Below are positions 30,213 through 38,347 of a stretch of 44,799 bases of DNA, in pieces. The DNA is taken from the NCBI GenBank assembly GCA_021801795.1, contig JAJYXR010000005.1, forward strand, positions 1-44,799. Reading direction: 5' to 3'. Each line of letters starts with the position of its first letter. Position 1 is the stretch's first letter. The stretch comes from Actinomycetes bacterium. GTDB taxonomy: Bacteria; Actinomycetota; Acidimicrobiia; Acidimicrobiales; JAJYXR01. Position numbers and translations under genes: made by a program. Under the pieces are notes generated by a model. It worked only from the letters and a program-made list of their open reading frames with translations. It was not told the origin of the DNA and ran no database searches.

Positions 30213-31789
30213 GGTTCGGCCGGAGGGAGAGCCCCGAAGAGGAGCCTGCTGTCCAGCCACGACCGGTAGCTCAGCAGCTCGCGGTGAGCCCAGAGGAGGA
30301 GCGACTCCTCGCTCAGGCATTCGAGTCGGATCGCTCGGTGTTCCAGCTCCTGTCCACGCTCCGTACCCGCCGGATGGGCCTGGGATACCGATCCGAAAGC
30401 GGCCACGAAGAAGTCCTCGACTGGTCTACCGGCAAGGCCGTTGTCCAGGATCGCGGACCGCTCCACCACGTCTCCGGCGCCCCCCCTATCCCGCTCTCGG
30501 AGCTGGAAGAGGCCCTGGTCTGCTGGGCAGCTCTAGGGCCGAACGGAATCGCACTGGCAGATATCCCGGTCAACGGTGCACTGTCTGGAACCCTCTCGTG
30601 GGCAGGCCGCACGGCCCCCTCCTCCTCCGGCGACCTGGCTGTCGACCTCTTCATAGTCAACGACGGCGGGGTATGGCTCTACAGGCCTTCGACCGACCGG
30701 AACGCTCCCGTCGAGATAACCGGACCCCGCGACTACTCAAAGGTTCTCGGCTGGTACCGAGAAGGCCGCACCCATATAGCAGACCGGCGGCCGGACGTAG
30801 GGTGGGGATCAGGCCCCGAAGGGACCCGGAACGTGAACCCGATGGGACCTGGCCAGTACAACCTGAACCGGCCTGGCAGTAGCTGGTTCCTGCCGGTAGG
30901 TGACGTGGGACTCGAGTGGTTCAACCAGCTCCTCGTCTCCTACGAATGGTCCGGCTTCTACCTGATGGACCCCGACTCCGGCGATCCCGCGGGGTGTGAG
31001 GAGTGGATCCGCCCTGGCTTCCTCGAAGTCGGCTTCCCGATACCCGCCTTCGACGAGCTGGCCCTCATGCTCCATGCCGGTCAGGTCGGATGCGTGGTGC
31101 AGAACATCAGGCTCGCCTGTGAAGCCATGGGGCTAGGTGCATGGACCGTCGGCTCGTACGCCGACGACCTCCTCCTCGGTGCCTACCCCGAGATCGCCAA
31201 GGGACTCGGCTTCTCCTTCCTCGAGCGGAACAGCTCCACGAACCCCTCGACTACGGCTACGTGTCTCGGCCTGCCCGGTGTGAAGGACGCCGTGGTGGTG
31301 CCCTCGCCGCGGTTCCCCGATGCCGCATCGGTAGTGCGCTACGTACGAGAGCGGCGCTATGCACCTGGGTCCCACCTCGCGCGCCAGAGCAACTGGTCGG
31401 CTGCCAGCGGGGGTCCTTTCGCCGGCGGTGTCCTAGAACAGATCCTGCGAGAGCCCCGTACGTACATTGCGGATTGGGCCGAGGAGGCGGCCATCGCGAC
31501 CGTGGAGTACATCGTCGCCAAGTACGGATGCTGCCCCGCCTATGTAAACCCGGTGAGAGCGAAGCTATCGGTCCAGGCCCACCACGTCGATACGGCCTTC
31601 TACCGGAAGTACTACCCCGCCTTCCCACCAGCCTCCTCCAGCGGCGCCTCTGGCGACCCAGACGGGGGAACGGGAGCGGTGTCCTACGCTCTTACTCCTG
31701 CCATACTCGAGCACTTCTCCACATGGCACCCGGCCATGGAAGACCCGACCTCAGAGAAGCCCTCTAGTGGCGGGGGACCACCGGAATGA
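30209..31789 (+). CDS. Large nitroreductase-like protein in the Mo-enzyme operon
   Basis: The 526-residue soluble protein is much longer than typical nitroreductases (about 200). The middle part around LALMLHAGQVGCVVQNIRLACEAMGLGAWTVGS resembles the FMN-dependent nitroreductase fold. N-terminal TLRTRRMGLGYRSE may be the usual Arg-rich phosphate-binding start. The C-terminal part has DWAEEAAIATVEYIVAKYGCCPAYVNPVRAK, with a vicinal Cys-Cys pair, and VQAHHVDTAFYRKYY. The long final tail is Ser/Gly/Pro-rich. GTG start overlapping the alpha2 stop shows cotranscription. It could be an FMN enzyme acting with the Mo enzyme, but the family call rests on one region and is tentative. Confidence 0.65.
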   Translation: MRFGRRESPEEEPAVQPRPVAQQLAVSPEEERLLAQAFESDRSVFQLLSTLRTRRMGLGYRSESGHEEVLDWSTGKAVVQDRGPLHHVSGAPPIPLSELEEALVCWAALGPNGIALADIPVNGALSGTLSWAGRTAPSSSGDLAVDLFIVNDGGVWLYRPSTDRNAPVEITGPRDYSKVLGWYREGRTHIADRRPDVGWGSGPEGTRNVNPMGPGQYNLNRPGSSWFLPVGDVGLEWFNQLLVSYEWSGFYLMDPDSGDPAGCEEWIRPGFLEVGFPIPAFDELALMLHAGQVGCVVQNIRLACEAMGLGAWTVGSYADDLLLGAYPEIAKGLGFSFLERNSSTNPSTTATCLGLPGVKDAVVVPSPRFPDAASVVRYVRERRYAPGSHLARQSNWSAASGGPFAGGVLEQILREPRTYIADWAEEAAIATVEYIVAKYGCCPAYVNPVRAKLSVQAHHVDTAFYRKYYPAFPPASSSGASGDPDGGTGAVSYALTPAILEHFSTWHPAMEDPTSEKPSSGGGPPE

Positions 31790-32319
31790 CCGCCACCTGG
31801 GTGAGCGTGCTCGCGTCGTATCTTCACCTACTGGCAGCCGCTGTCTACGTAGGGGGATCCGTCGCCATGGAGCTGGTCGTCAGGCCGGCCCAGCGATTCG
31901 TGCCGCCCGCACAGGCCCAGGTGATAGGCCAGCGTGCCGCAGACAGGTTCCTCGTCCTCGTCTGGTCAGCACTGGCGCTCTTCCCGATCAGCGGCATCCT
32001 CCTGTTCTTCTCACTCGGCGACCAGCACACCCTCGCCGGTGGCCGGATCTTCACCACCAGCTACGGCCAGACGCTCCTAGCCATGATGCTGCTGTGGGTG
32101 GTGCTCGTGATCAACGGTGCCATCATCACCTTCGTCTTCAGACCCCGTCTTCTCGAGCGTGCCAGCGCCCGCGCGGGCGGCCGAGCCGCCTCCGAGCATG
32201 TAGAGGCACTGCAGTCGGCAGCGAGGTGGGTGTCGTACATCACCAGGGCCGATCTCGCCATAGCCCTCTTCATCGTGCTGCTCGGGGCATCTATGGCCTA
32301 CGGTCACGGACTCTTCTGA
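31786..32319 (+). CDS. CopD-like four-helix membrane protein 1
   Basis: The 177-residue protein has four transmembrane helices (SYLHLLAAAVYVGGSVAMEL; LVWSALALFPISGILLFF; LLAMMLLWVVLVINGAIITF; ADLAIALFIVLLGASMAYG). The first helix motif H-x-x-A...Y-V-G-G...M-E resembles CopD-type copper or heme membrane proteins. The start overlaps the previous stop (ATGA), and its stop overlaps the next start (TGATG). Likely cotranscribed with the Mo cluster; it could bind heme and link the enzyme to quinones, or import a metal (inference). Paralogous to the next gene. Confidence 0.78.
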   Translation: MTATWVSVLASYLHLLAAAVYVGGSVAMELVVRPAQRFVPPAQAQVIGQRAADRFLVLVWSALALFPISGILLFFSLGDQHTLAGGRIFTTSYGQTLLAMMLLWVVLVINGAIITFVFRPRLLERASARAGGRAASEHVEALQSAARWVSYITRADLAIALFIVLLGASMAYGHGLF

Positions 32320-32819
32320 TGCGTCTTGCCGCGATCTTCGTGACGACGCTCGGGTGGGCGACCTACCTCGGCGGTGTCCTCGTGATGGAGATGGTCTGGC
32401 GCCCTCTCCAGGCAGATCTGCCCCCCGCTCAGACCGGGGTCCTGTGCCAGCAGATGGGTGTCCGGTATCGCTGGCTCGCGCTGTCGGCGCTCCTGGCTGC
32501 AGGCGCTGCATGGACCACCCTTCAGCTCACCAGCTCATACGCTCTAGCGACACGGCAGTGGCAGACCATCCTTGGCCTGTCATCGCTTGCGCTGCTCGCC
32601 GCGCTGGTAATCGCGATGGGAGCCTTCGTCCATCCTCTCTCCCACCAGCGCTCCCGTTCCGGCTCCAGCCCCGAAGAACGCGGCGAGCTCCGCTCCCGCA
32701 GGGTTCGGGCCATCGCGATCATGAACATCATGCTACGCGCCGAACTAGCCATCGCCCTCCTGGCCACACTGATCGTCGCGTGGCCCGCTCATACCCTAAC
32801 CGCAGGAGGCATCCGCTAA
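32319..32819 (+). CDS. CopD-like four-helix membrane protein 2
   Basis: The 166-residue paralogue of the preceding protein has four transmembrane helices and the shared N-terminal motif YLGGVLVMEMVWRP (compare YVGGSVAMELVVRP). Histidines are fewer than in protein 1, so if one of the pair binds heme it is probably protein 1. The start at 32319 shares the A of the upstream TGA; a longer frame from 31767 runs antisense to the frame logic of protein 1 and is rejected. The stop directly abuts the next ATG. The two proteins may form a heterodimer (inference). Confidence 0.76.
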   Translation: MRLAAIFVTTLGWATYLGGVLVMEMVWRPLQADLPPAQTGVLCQQMGVRYRWLALSALLAAGAAWTTLQLTSSYALATRQWQTILGLSSLALLAALVIAMGAFVHPLSHQRSRSGSSPEERGELRSRRVRAIAIMNIMLRAELAIALLATLIVAWPAHTLTAGGIR

Positions 32820-33980
32820 ATGCCGAAGACCATAGCCACCACCCCATCGTGGTACTGGCCCGAGGGTACCCCCCGAGTGCTCGGTATACCTCCATACTCA
32901 CTCGAAGAGATGCTTGTCCAGCCCTGGATCCAGGCCCGTCCGCACGAGGCGCTGCTCGTGTCCGGCGATACCCGCCTGAGCGGACCGGAGCTCGCTCAGG
33001 CGGTACACGCAGCCAGCGCGAGGGTAGCTGCCGAGATCCCCCCGGACAGCTCCGGCACCCTGTATGCCGGTCCCGACCTCGACGGGGTGGTGCTCGTCCT
33101 CGGAGCGCTTGCCTCGGGTCGCCAGGTTCACCTGAAGGCCCTGGATGCAGCCGAGGCGGCCCGGATCGGCGAGACGCTGCCAGCGGCATCGATAGGCGAG
33201 CCGATAGCCAGCCGAGGCACGCACCCGGGCACAGCGACATACGAGCCCGCCGTGTGCCTCGACGGGCGCTTCGGCCGCGCATGGCACTCGCAGCGCTCCC
33301 TGCTTGCCTGGGCGATTTCCATCCGGGGATTCCTCCCCAGGGCCTCGACGGAACCCGAGACCTGGCTCTCCACCTTCTCACCCTGCACCTGGGAGGGGAT
33401 GACGGCCCTCGGTGCAGCCCTCATCGACGGTGGCACCCTCGTGCTAGCGGCCCCCGGCGAAGCAAGCCGGGAGGCCGCGACAACCGAGCATCCTGCCTGG
33501 CTCTTCACGTCTTTCGAAGACGCAGCCACTACCTTCGCAGGCAGCGGCAGGCGGCGGCGCTCCGAAGGAGTGCCCTTGCGCTCAGCACTCCTAAGTGTCG
33601 ACGGGCCATTCGATCCAGCTGCCAGGGGAGCGCTCACATCCTCCCTCGGTAACGCACTCACCGTCTACGGCACCGCCGAGACCGGTCCCATGCTCGCCTC
33701 GCACCCGAGCTGGTACCTGGACGAGTCGGTCGGCATCCCGGTCACCAACATGCACGTAGTGCCCGGCGATCCAGAGACAGCCGAGCGGATAACGACCATG
33801 TGGGAGCTCATCGACCACGCCATGATCACCGCCTGGTCCCCCTCTCTCATGCTCGGTTACGAGGGTCCGACCGGCGCATCTCACCTGGAGGGCCACCGTT
33901 TCCTGACCGGCATGCTGGCCGCGTCCGATCCCAACGGCATGCTCTACCTCCTCGGCGACGAGGACGTCCCCGGCCGCTAG
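32820..33980 (+). CDS. ANL-superfamily (acyl-CoA synthetase-like) protein, probable pseudoenzyme
   Basis: The 386-residue protein resembles the N-terminal domain of AMP-forming acyl-CoA synthetases, but the motifs are decayed. The P-loop position reads CLDGRFGRAWHSQRSLL instead of TSGTTGxPKG; the A5 motif is kept as VYGTAETGP; the A7 TGD reads LTGMLAA, so the ribose-binding Asp is missing; the end reads YLLGDEDVPGR. The C-terminal domain with the catalytic Lys is absent (usual length 500-550). It cannot adenylate in the normal way and may be structural or regulatory. The frame is intact with normal codon bias, so it looks maintained rather than dead. It is the last gene of the long Mo-cluster operon, starting right at the upstream stop. 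Confidence 0.75.
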   Translation: MPKTIATTPSWYWPEGTPRVLGIPPYSLEEMLVQPWIQARPHEALLVSGDTRLSGPELAQAVHAASARVAAEIPPDSSGTLYAGPDLDGVVLVLGALASGRQVHLKALDAAEAARIGETLPAASIGEPIASRGTHPGTATYEPAVCLDGRFGRAWHSQRSLLAWAISIRGFLPRASTEPETWLSTFSPCTWEGMTALGAALIDGGTLVLAAPGEASREAATTEHPAWLFTSFEDAATTFAGSGRRRRSEGVPLRSALLSVDGPFDPAARGALTSSLGNALTVYGTAETGPMLASHPSWYLDESVGIPVTNMHVVPGDPETAERITTMWELIDHAMITAWSPSLMLGYEGPTGASHLEGHRFLTGMLAASDPNGMLYLLGDEDVPGR

Positions 33981-34038
33981 AGCCAACCGCCAGTTGAAGC
34001 CACCGGCTAACCGCGTGATGGCAGTGCCTGCCCGGCCC

Positions 34039-34044
34039 TAGGAT
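34039..34044 (+). promoter_or_regulatory. Leaderless-type -10 element of SDR gene
   Basis: TAGGAT ends six bases before the ATG at 34051. The -35 region is weak (GTGATG at 34015-34020, 18-bp spacer). Confidence 0.5.
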
Positions 34045-34050
34045 CGGACG

Positions 34051-34872
34051 ATGACACCCGGAACACATGCTGGAGCCGACGGAGGGGGCCTGATGGAGCC
34101 CGGCCAGGGACCAGGAGGCCAGCCCCCCCACCCACCCGGTCTCGCCCTGGTGACCGGCGCCGCATCCGACATCGCGCCGGCCACCGCCCTGCTGCTCGCG
34201 AGGCGCGGCATGCCCCTCGCGGTAGCCGACCTCGACGGCGACGGCGCGAGAAGGACCGCAGCCGAGATCCAGGCCTCCGGCTCCCAGGCATCCGCCTGGC
34301 AGGTCGACATCTCCGAGCCGGCCTCCGTGGAGTCCATGCGCGACGGCATCCTCGCGGAGATGGGCGTGCCCTGGGTGCTCGTGAACAACGCCGGCTGGGA
34401 CGAGGCCAAGCCCTTCCTCGACACCGAGCCCCCCTTCTGGGACAAGGTCCTCGGCATAAACCTCATCGGGCCCATCGCGGTCAGCCATGCCTTCCTCCCG
34501 GCCATGATCGACCAGGGGCACGGAGGCCGCATAGTGAACGTGGCCAGCGATGCCGCCCGTGTCGGAAGCGCCGGTGAGACTGTCTACGCCGGGGCGAAGG
34601 GAGGGGTGGTGTCCTTCTCGAAGTCACTTGCGCGTGAAGTTGCCCGGCACGGAATAACCGTGAACGCCGTCTGCCCCGGCCCCACCGACACCCCACTCTT
34701 CCGAGCCCAGCCCGAGAACGTCCAGGCAGCGCTCCAGCGGGCCATACCGATGCACCGCCTGGCTGCCCCCCAGGACATCGCTGTGGCGATCGCCTTCTTC
34801 GCCTCGGCTGAAGCCGGCTACCTCACCGGGCAGGTCCTCTCCGTGAGCGGCGGCCTCACCATGGCCGGCTGA
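34051..34872 (+). CDS. Short-chain dehydrogenase/reductase with altered glycine motif
   Basis: The 273-residue protein is an SDR: the NNAG motif, catalytic Ser in NVASDAARVG, YAGAKGG (YxxxK), and the PGPTDTPLF segment. The nucleotide-binding motif reads TGAASDIA where classical SDRs have TGxxxGIG, so two of three glycines are Asp and Ala. The acidic residue after beta2 (VADLDGDGA) suggests NAD(H) preference. A Gly/Pro-rich N-terminal extension of about 30 residues precedes the fold. Close families include FabG and 3-hydroxyacyl-CoA or alicyclic hydroxyacyl-CoA dehydrogenases. In this neighbourhood an acetoacetyl-CoA reductase or a secondary-alcohol oxidation role is possible (inference). Confidence 0.85.
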   Translation: MTPGTHAGADGGGLMEPGQGPGGQPPHPPGLALVTGAASDIAPATALLLARRGMPLAVADLDGDGARRTAAEIQASGSQASAWQVDISEPASVESMRDGILAEMGVPWVLVNNAGWDEAKPFLDTEPPFWDKVLGINLIGPIAVSHAFLPAMIDQGHGGRIVNVASDAARVGSAGETVYAGAKGGVVSFSKSLAREVARHGITVNAVCPGPTDTPLFRAQPENVQAALQRAIPMHRLAAPQDIAVAIAFFASAEAGYLTGQVLSVSGGLTMAG

Positions 34873-35019
34873 GGCTCCCAGCCGGACCCCCTCCGCCAGG
34901 CGCCCCCCGCCGCCAGGCCCCCGACGCTGCGGGAGCAGCAGGCAGGGCTGCACCCGGCATCGGCTGCGCCGCATCTCCACCACGATGAGCCGCCTTCCCA
35001 GCGAGTAACATTGCCTCCC
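34873..35019 (+). promoter_or_regulatory. Spacer with TAACAT promoter element for 3-hydroxybutyryl-CoA dehydrogenase
   Basis: TAACAT at 35006-35011 ends eight bases before the ATG at 35020; no ribosome site is seen, which fits leaderless initiation. The rest of the 147-bp spacer is C-rich, without a clear terminator. Confidence 0.4.
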
Positions 35020-35874
35020 ATGTCAATCAAACGCGTCGGTATCGTCGGATCGGGGATCATGGGCTCGGGAATCGCCGAGTGCGCTGCGCGCAACGGCTTC
35101 GAGGTGGTTCTGCGCTCCCGGGCGCAGAACACGGCCGACGCCATGGTGGCCGGCATGGAGAAGTCCCTTGCCAAGCAGGTGGAGAAGGGGAAGCTCACCG
35201 AAACCGAGCGCACCGAGGCGCTGGAGCGCGTCACCGCCACCTCCGACCTCGCCTCCCTCGGCGCCTGCGACCTCGTCATCGAGTCGGTCGTCGAGGATCT
35301 CGCGGTGAAGAAGCACCTCTTCACCGAGCTGGACCGGATCTGCGACGAGCAGGCCATCCTCGCCACCAACACCTCCACCCTCCCCGTCGTCGAGATGGCC
35401 ATGGAGACCGGTCGGCCCGACAGGGTATGCGGCATCCACTTCTTCAACCCCGCCCCTGTCATGAGCCTCGTCGAGGTCGTCCGCCCCATCACCGCCTCCG
35501 ACGACACCATCTCTGAAGCCCTCGCCTTTGCCGAGGCCTGCCAGAAGACGCCTGTGGAGGTGAAGGACCAGGCCGGCTTCATAGTGAACGCCCTCCTCTT
35601 CCCCTACCTGAACAACGCCGTCCGGCTCCTCGAGGCCGGGGTGGCCACCAGGGAGGGGATCGACGAGGCCATGAAGGGCGGCTGCGGCTTCCCCATGGGT
35701 CCCTTCGCCCTCCTCGACCTAGTCGGCCTCGACACCAGCCTCGCCATCCTCGACGCCCTCTACGAGGAGTACCGGGACCCGAACTACGCGCCCATGCCCC
35801 TGCTCAGGCGCATGGTGGCTGCCGAGCTGCTGGGGCGCAAGTCCGGGCAGGGATTTTACGACTACAGATCCTGA
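35020..35874 (+). CDS. 3-hydroxybutyryl-CoA dehydrogenase
   Basis: The 284-residue protein is normal length for single-domain 3-hydroxyacyl-CoA dehydrogenases of the Hbd/PaaH/FadB2 group. It has the Rossmann motif VGIVGSGIMGSGIAE, ATNTSTLP, the catalytic His in GIHFFNPAPVM, and the C-terminal domain with GCGFPMGPFALLDLVGLD and GRKSGQGFYDY. It interconverts acetoacetyl-CoA and 3-hydroxybutyryl-CoA with NAD(P)H. It stands 30 bp before the ethylmalonyl-CoA mutase gene. In the pathway it would link the thiolase product to crotonyl-CoA. A TTG at 35011 is in frame, but the ATG fits the family start and the promoter position. Confidence 0.93.
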   Translation: MSIKRVGIVGSGIMGSGIAECAARNGFEVVLRSRAQNTADAMVAGMEKSLAKQVEKGKLTETERTEALERVTATSDLASLGACDLVIESVVEDLAVKKHLFTELDRICDEQAILATNTSTLPVVEMAMETGRPDRVCGIHFFNPAPVMSLVEVVRPITASDDTISEALAFAEACQKTPVEVKDQAGFIVNALLFPYLNNAVRLLEAGVATREGIDEAMKGGCGFPMGPFALLDLVGLDTSLAILDALYEEYRDPNYAPMPLLRRMVAAELLGRKSGQGFYDYRS

Positions 35875-35904
35875 TCCGCCACTAAGCTTGGTCCGAGGGG
35901 GACA

Positions 35905-38187
35905 ATGGGACGTAACGAGGAGCTACGAGGTGCCGCGAGGCACGCAGCAGAACGGGCCAGAGGGACCGCCCGCCATGCTGCCGGAAGGGCTAAGTTGACC
36001 GTTCGCGATGCTGCAGACCGGGCCAGGGACGCGGCGCGTGTAGCCGCCAGGTCCGCCGCCGACCGCCTCGGTTCCTCCGTGCCCTGGGGATCAGCCGGCG
36101 CCGGCGCCGGCACCGGCCCTGTCACCGGCACCGGCCCTGTCGCCGGCCCGGCGGCTGCGTCCCACCCGGGGCCTGCCCGCCTCGAGAACGGCCCCGATGC
36201 ACCCTGGGTGATGCGGACCTACTCCGGACACTCCAGCGCCAGGGCCTCCAACGAGCTCTACCGCTCGAACATAGCCAAGGGGCAGACCGGCCTCTCCGTC
36301 GCCTTCGACCTGCCCACCCAGACCGGATACGACCCCGACTCTCCCGAGGCCGCAGGTGAGGTCGGGAAAGTAGGGGTCCCGGTGGCACACCTCGGCCACA
36401 TGGCCGAGCTGATGGACGGCATCCCCCTCGGCCAGATGAACACCTCCATGACCATAAACGCCACCGCAGCCTGGCTTCTCGGTCTCTACATAGCCCACGC
36501 GCAGAACATCGGGGTCGACCCGAGGGTGCTCCAGGGCACCACCCAGAACGACATAGTGAAGGAGTACCTCTCCAGGGGCACCTACATCTTCCCCCCCGGA
36601 CCCAGCCGCCGCCTCATCGTCGACATGGTCGCCTACACCGTCCGCCAGGTCCCCAAGTGGAACCCCATAAACGTCTGCAGCTACCACCTCCAGGAAGCCG
36701 GGGCCACCCCCGTCCAGGAGCTCGCCTACGCCCTTGCGACCGCCATCGGGGTGCTCGACGCCGTACGGGACTCCGGGAAGGTCCCACCCGGCGACTTCCC
36801 CGCAGTGGTCGGCAGGATCTCCTTCTTCGTGAACTCCGGCATCCACTTCGTGGAGGAGACCTGCAAGATGCGGGCCTTCACCTCCATGTGGGACCGCATC
36901 TGCTCCGAGCGCTACGGGGTGGCCGACCCGAAGCTGCGGCGCTTCCGCTACGGCGTCCAGGTGAACTCCCTCGGCCTCACCGAGCAGCAGCCCGAGAACA
37001 ACCTCCAGAGGATCGTGCTCGAGACCCTCGGCGTCACCCTCTCCCGCAACGCCCGGGCAAGGGCCATACAGCTGCCAGCCTGGAACGAGGCTCTCGGCCT
37101 GCCCCGCCCCTGGGACCAGCAGTGGTCCCTGCGGATCCAGCAGGTGCTGGCCTTCGAGACCGACCTGCTCGCCTACGGTGACCTCTTCGAGGGTTCCCAT
37201 GTGATCGAGTCGGCCACCGCCGAGCTGGTGGACGCAGCCACCGAGGAGCTCCACGACGTCCTCGCCATGGGTGGGGCCTTCGAGGCAGTCGGGGAGCTGA
37301 AGCGTCGCCTCGTCGCCAGCCAGGCCGACCGGGTACGCAAGATCGAGTCCGGGGAGCTGAAGGTCGTCGGGGTCAACTGCTTCACCGAGACCGAGCCCTC
37401 ACCGCTCACCTCCGGCGACGCCGGCCTGCCCAGCATCCTGAAGGTCGACCCCGCAGTCGAGGACGAGCTGCGAGCCGACCTGGCTGCCTGGCGCGGCGCC
37501 CGGGACCAGGCCGAGGTGACACGGGCACTGGATGCCCTCAGGCGTGCCGCCGAGGACGAGGCGGAGAACCTCATGCCCCCGACCATCGCGCTGGCTCATG
37601 CCCGTGGGACCACCGGGGAATGGTCGGATGCCCTCCGCGAGGTATTCGGCGAGTACCGGGCACCCACCGGGGTCTCCTCCTCTGGGGCCAGGGGGCACGC
37701 TGCCAGCCCCGCCACCGTCGAGCGAGCCCACCTCCTGGCCCAGGCCACCGGTGCCCCGCCGAAGCTCCTCGTGGCCAAGCCCGGGCTCGACGGCCACTCC
37801 AATGGTGCCGAGCAGATAGCCGTGGCAGCACGTGACGCCGGCTTCGAGGTCGTCTACCAGGGAATACGCCTCACCCCTGAGGCAATAGCCCTGGCCGCAC
37901 GCGACGAGGACGTAGACCTAGTCGGTATCTCCATCCTCTCCGGCAGCCACCTCGATCTGGTGCCCGAGGTGATCGACCGCCTCCACCAGCACGGCCTCCA
38001 CGTCCCCGTCGTCGTCGGCGGGATCATCCCCCCAGAGGACGCCGAGCTGCTCAGGGAGAAGGGCGTCGCAGCCGTCTACACCCCCAAGGACTTCGAGTTG
38101 ACCCGCATCATGGACGACCTGGTCCGCCTGGCCGAATCCCACCGCCACGGCACACCACGAGCGGTCCGGCCCACCAGCGACCGCTGA
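35905..38187 (+). CDS. ecm: Ethylmalonyl-CoA mutase (B12-dependent) with unusual N-terminal extension
   Basis: The 760-residue, single-chain B12 mutase has a substrate domain from about residue 97 (DAPWVMRTYSGHSSARASNE, VAFDLPTQTGYDPD, GTTQNDIVKEYLSRGTYIF) and a C-terminal cobalamin domain with the DxHxxG motif in GLDGHSNGAE. The single-subunit form and these segments match Ecm (MeaA) of Streptomyces, which converts (2R)-ethylmalonyl-CoA to methylsuccinyl-CoA, rather than the alpha/beta methylmalonyl-CoA mutase. The first 95 residues are extra: an Ala/Arg-rich helical stretch (residues 5-55) and a Gly/Thr/Pro linker (62-85). GAGGGGG lies three bases before the ATG. The 3' end overlaps the convergent accE by 80 bp. 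Ccr and epimerase are nearby on the other strand. Confidence 0.92.
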   Translation: MGRNEELRGAARHAAERARGTARHAAGRAKLTVRDAADRARDAARVAARSAADRLGSSVPWGSAGAGAGTGPVTGTGPVAGPAAASHPGPARLENGPDAPWVMRTYSGHSSARASNELYRSNIAKGQTGLSVAFDLPTQTGYDPDSPEAAGEVGKVGVPVAHLGHMAELMDGIPLGQMNTSMTINATAAWLLGLYIAHAQNIGVDPRVLQGTTQNDIVKEYLSRGTYIFPPGPSRRLIVDMVAYTVRQVPKWNPINVCSYHLQEAGATPVQELAYALATAIGVLDAVRDSGKVPPGDFPAVVGRISFFVNSGIHFVEETCKMRAFTSMWDRICSERYGVADPKLRRFRYGVQVNSLGLTEQQPENNLQRIVLETLGVTLSRNARARAIQLPAWNEALGLPRPWDQQWSLRIQQVLAFETDLLAYGDLFEGSHVIESATAELVDAATEELHDVLAMGGAFEAVGELKRRLVASQADRVRKIESGELKVVGVNCFTETEPSPLTSGDAGLPSILKVDPAVEDELRADLAAWRGARDQAEVTRALDALRRAAEDEAENLMPPTIALAHARGTTGEWSDALREVFGEYRAPTGVSSSGARGHAASPATVERAHLLAQATGAPPKLLVAKPGLDGHSNGAEQIAVAARDAGFEVVYQGIRLTPEAIALAARDEDVDLVGISILSGSHLDLVPEVIDRLHQHGLHVPVVVGGIIPPEDAELLREKGVAAVYTPKDFELTRIMDDLVRLAESHRHGTPRAVRPTSDR

Positions 38188-38347
38188 AGCGCCAGGCCTC
38201 ACCGCCGGGCGAGACCCCCCTGAGGTGCCCGGCCGGGGACAGAGGCGGATGGGCACGGCGGGCCAGCAGGGTGCCGAGCGCCGTCACCACCGCTGCCACT
38301 TCCTCCGCGGAAGGTCCGCCCTCCACCTCGATGACCACGCCCCTCAC
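38108..38347 (-). CDS. Acyl-CoA carboxylase epsilon subunit
   Basis: This 79-residue protein has the short actinobacterial AccE pattern: a beta strand plus GGPSAEEVAAVV helix (VVIEVEGGPSAEEVAAVVTA), then a low-complexity SPGG...AWRFSGRW tail. Epsilon subunits stabilise the biotin carboxylase-carboxyltransferase complex of actinobacteria. The GTG start at 38347 lies 13 bp after the pccB stop, a distance created by a 17-bp tandem duplication. The 3' end overlaps ecm by 80 bp. The family call is based on this motif and position; the Gly-rich C-terminal end may be non-functional. Confidence 0.72.
   Translation of the reverse strand: MRGVVIEVEGGPSAEEVAAVVTALGTLLARRAHPPLSPAGHLRGVSPGGEAWRFSGRWWAGPLVVCRGGGIRPGGPGRP

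Noticed and set aside
31767..32819. Single 350-residue frame covering both CopD-like genes
   Set aside because: Its first half is a shadow of CopD-like protein 1 in another frame; only the part from 32319 is membrane-like and coupled by TGATG.
22001..34872. Full ethylbenzene-type degradation pathway (Mo hydroxylase, SDR, carboxylase, ligase)
   Set aside because: The ligase-like protein lacks catalytic motifs, no acetophenone carboxylase is present, and the SDR has its own promoter. The substrate stays unknown.
36091..37254. Long 387-residue minus-strand frame inside ecm
   Set aside because: It is antisense to strongly conserved mutase sequence and consists of Gly/Val/His-rich translation typical of reversed high-GC genes.
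35905..38187. Methylmalonyl-CoA mutase annotation
   Set aside because: Single-chain form, segment identities remembered from MeaA/Ecm, and adjacency to ccrA favour ethylmalonyl-CoA mutase.
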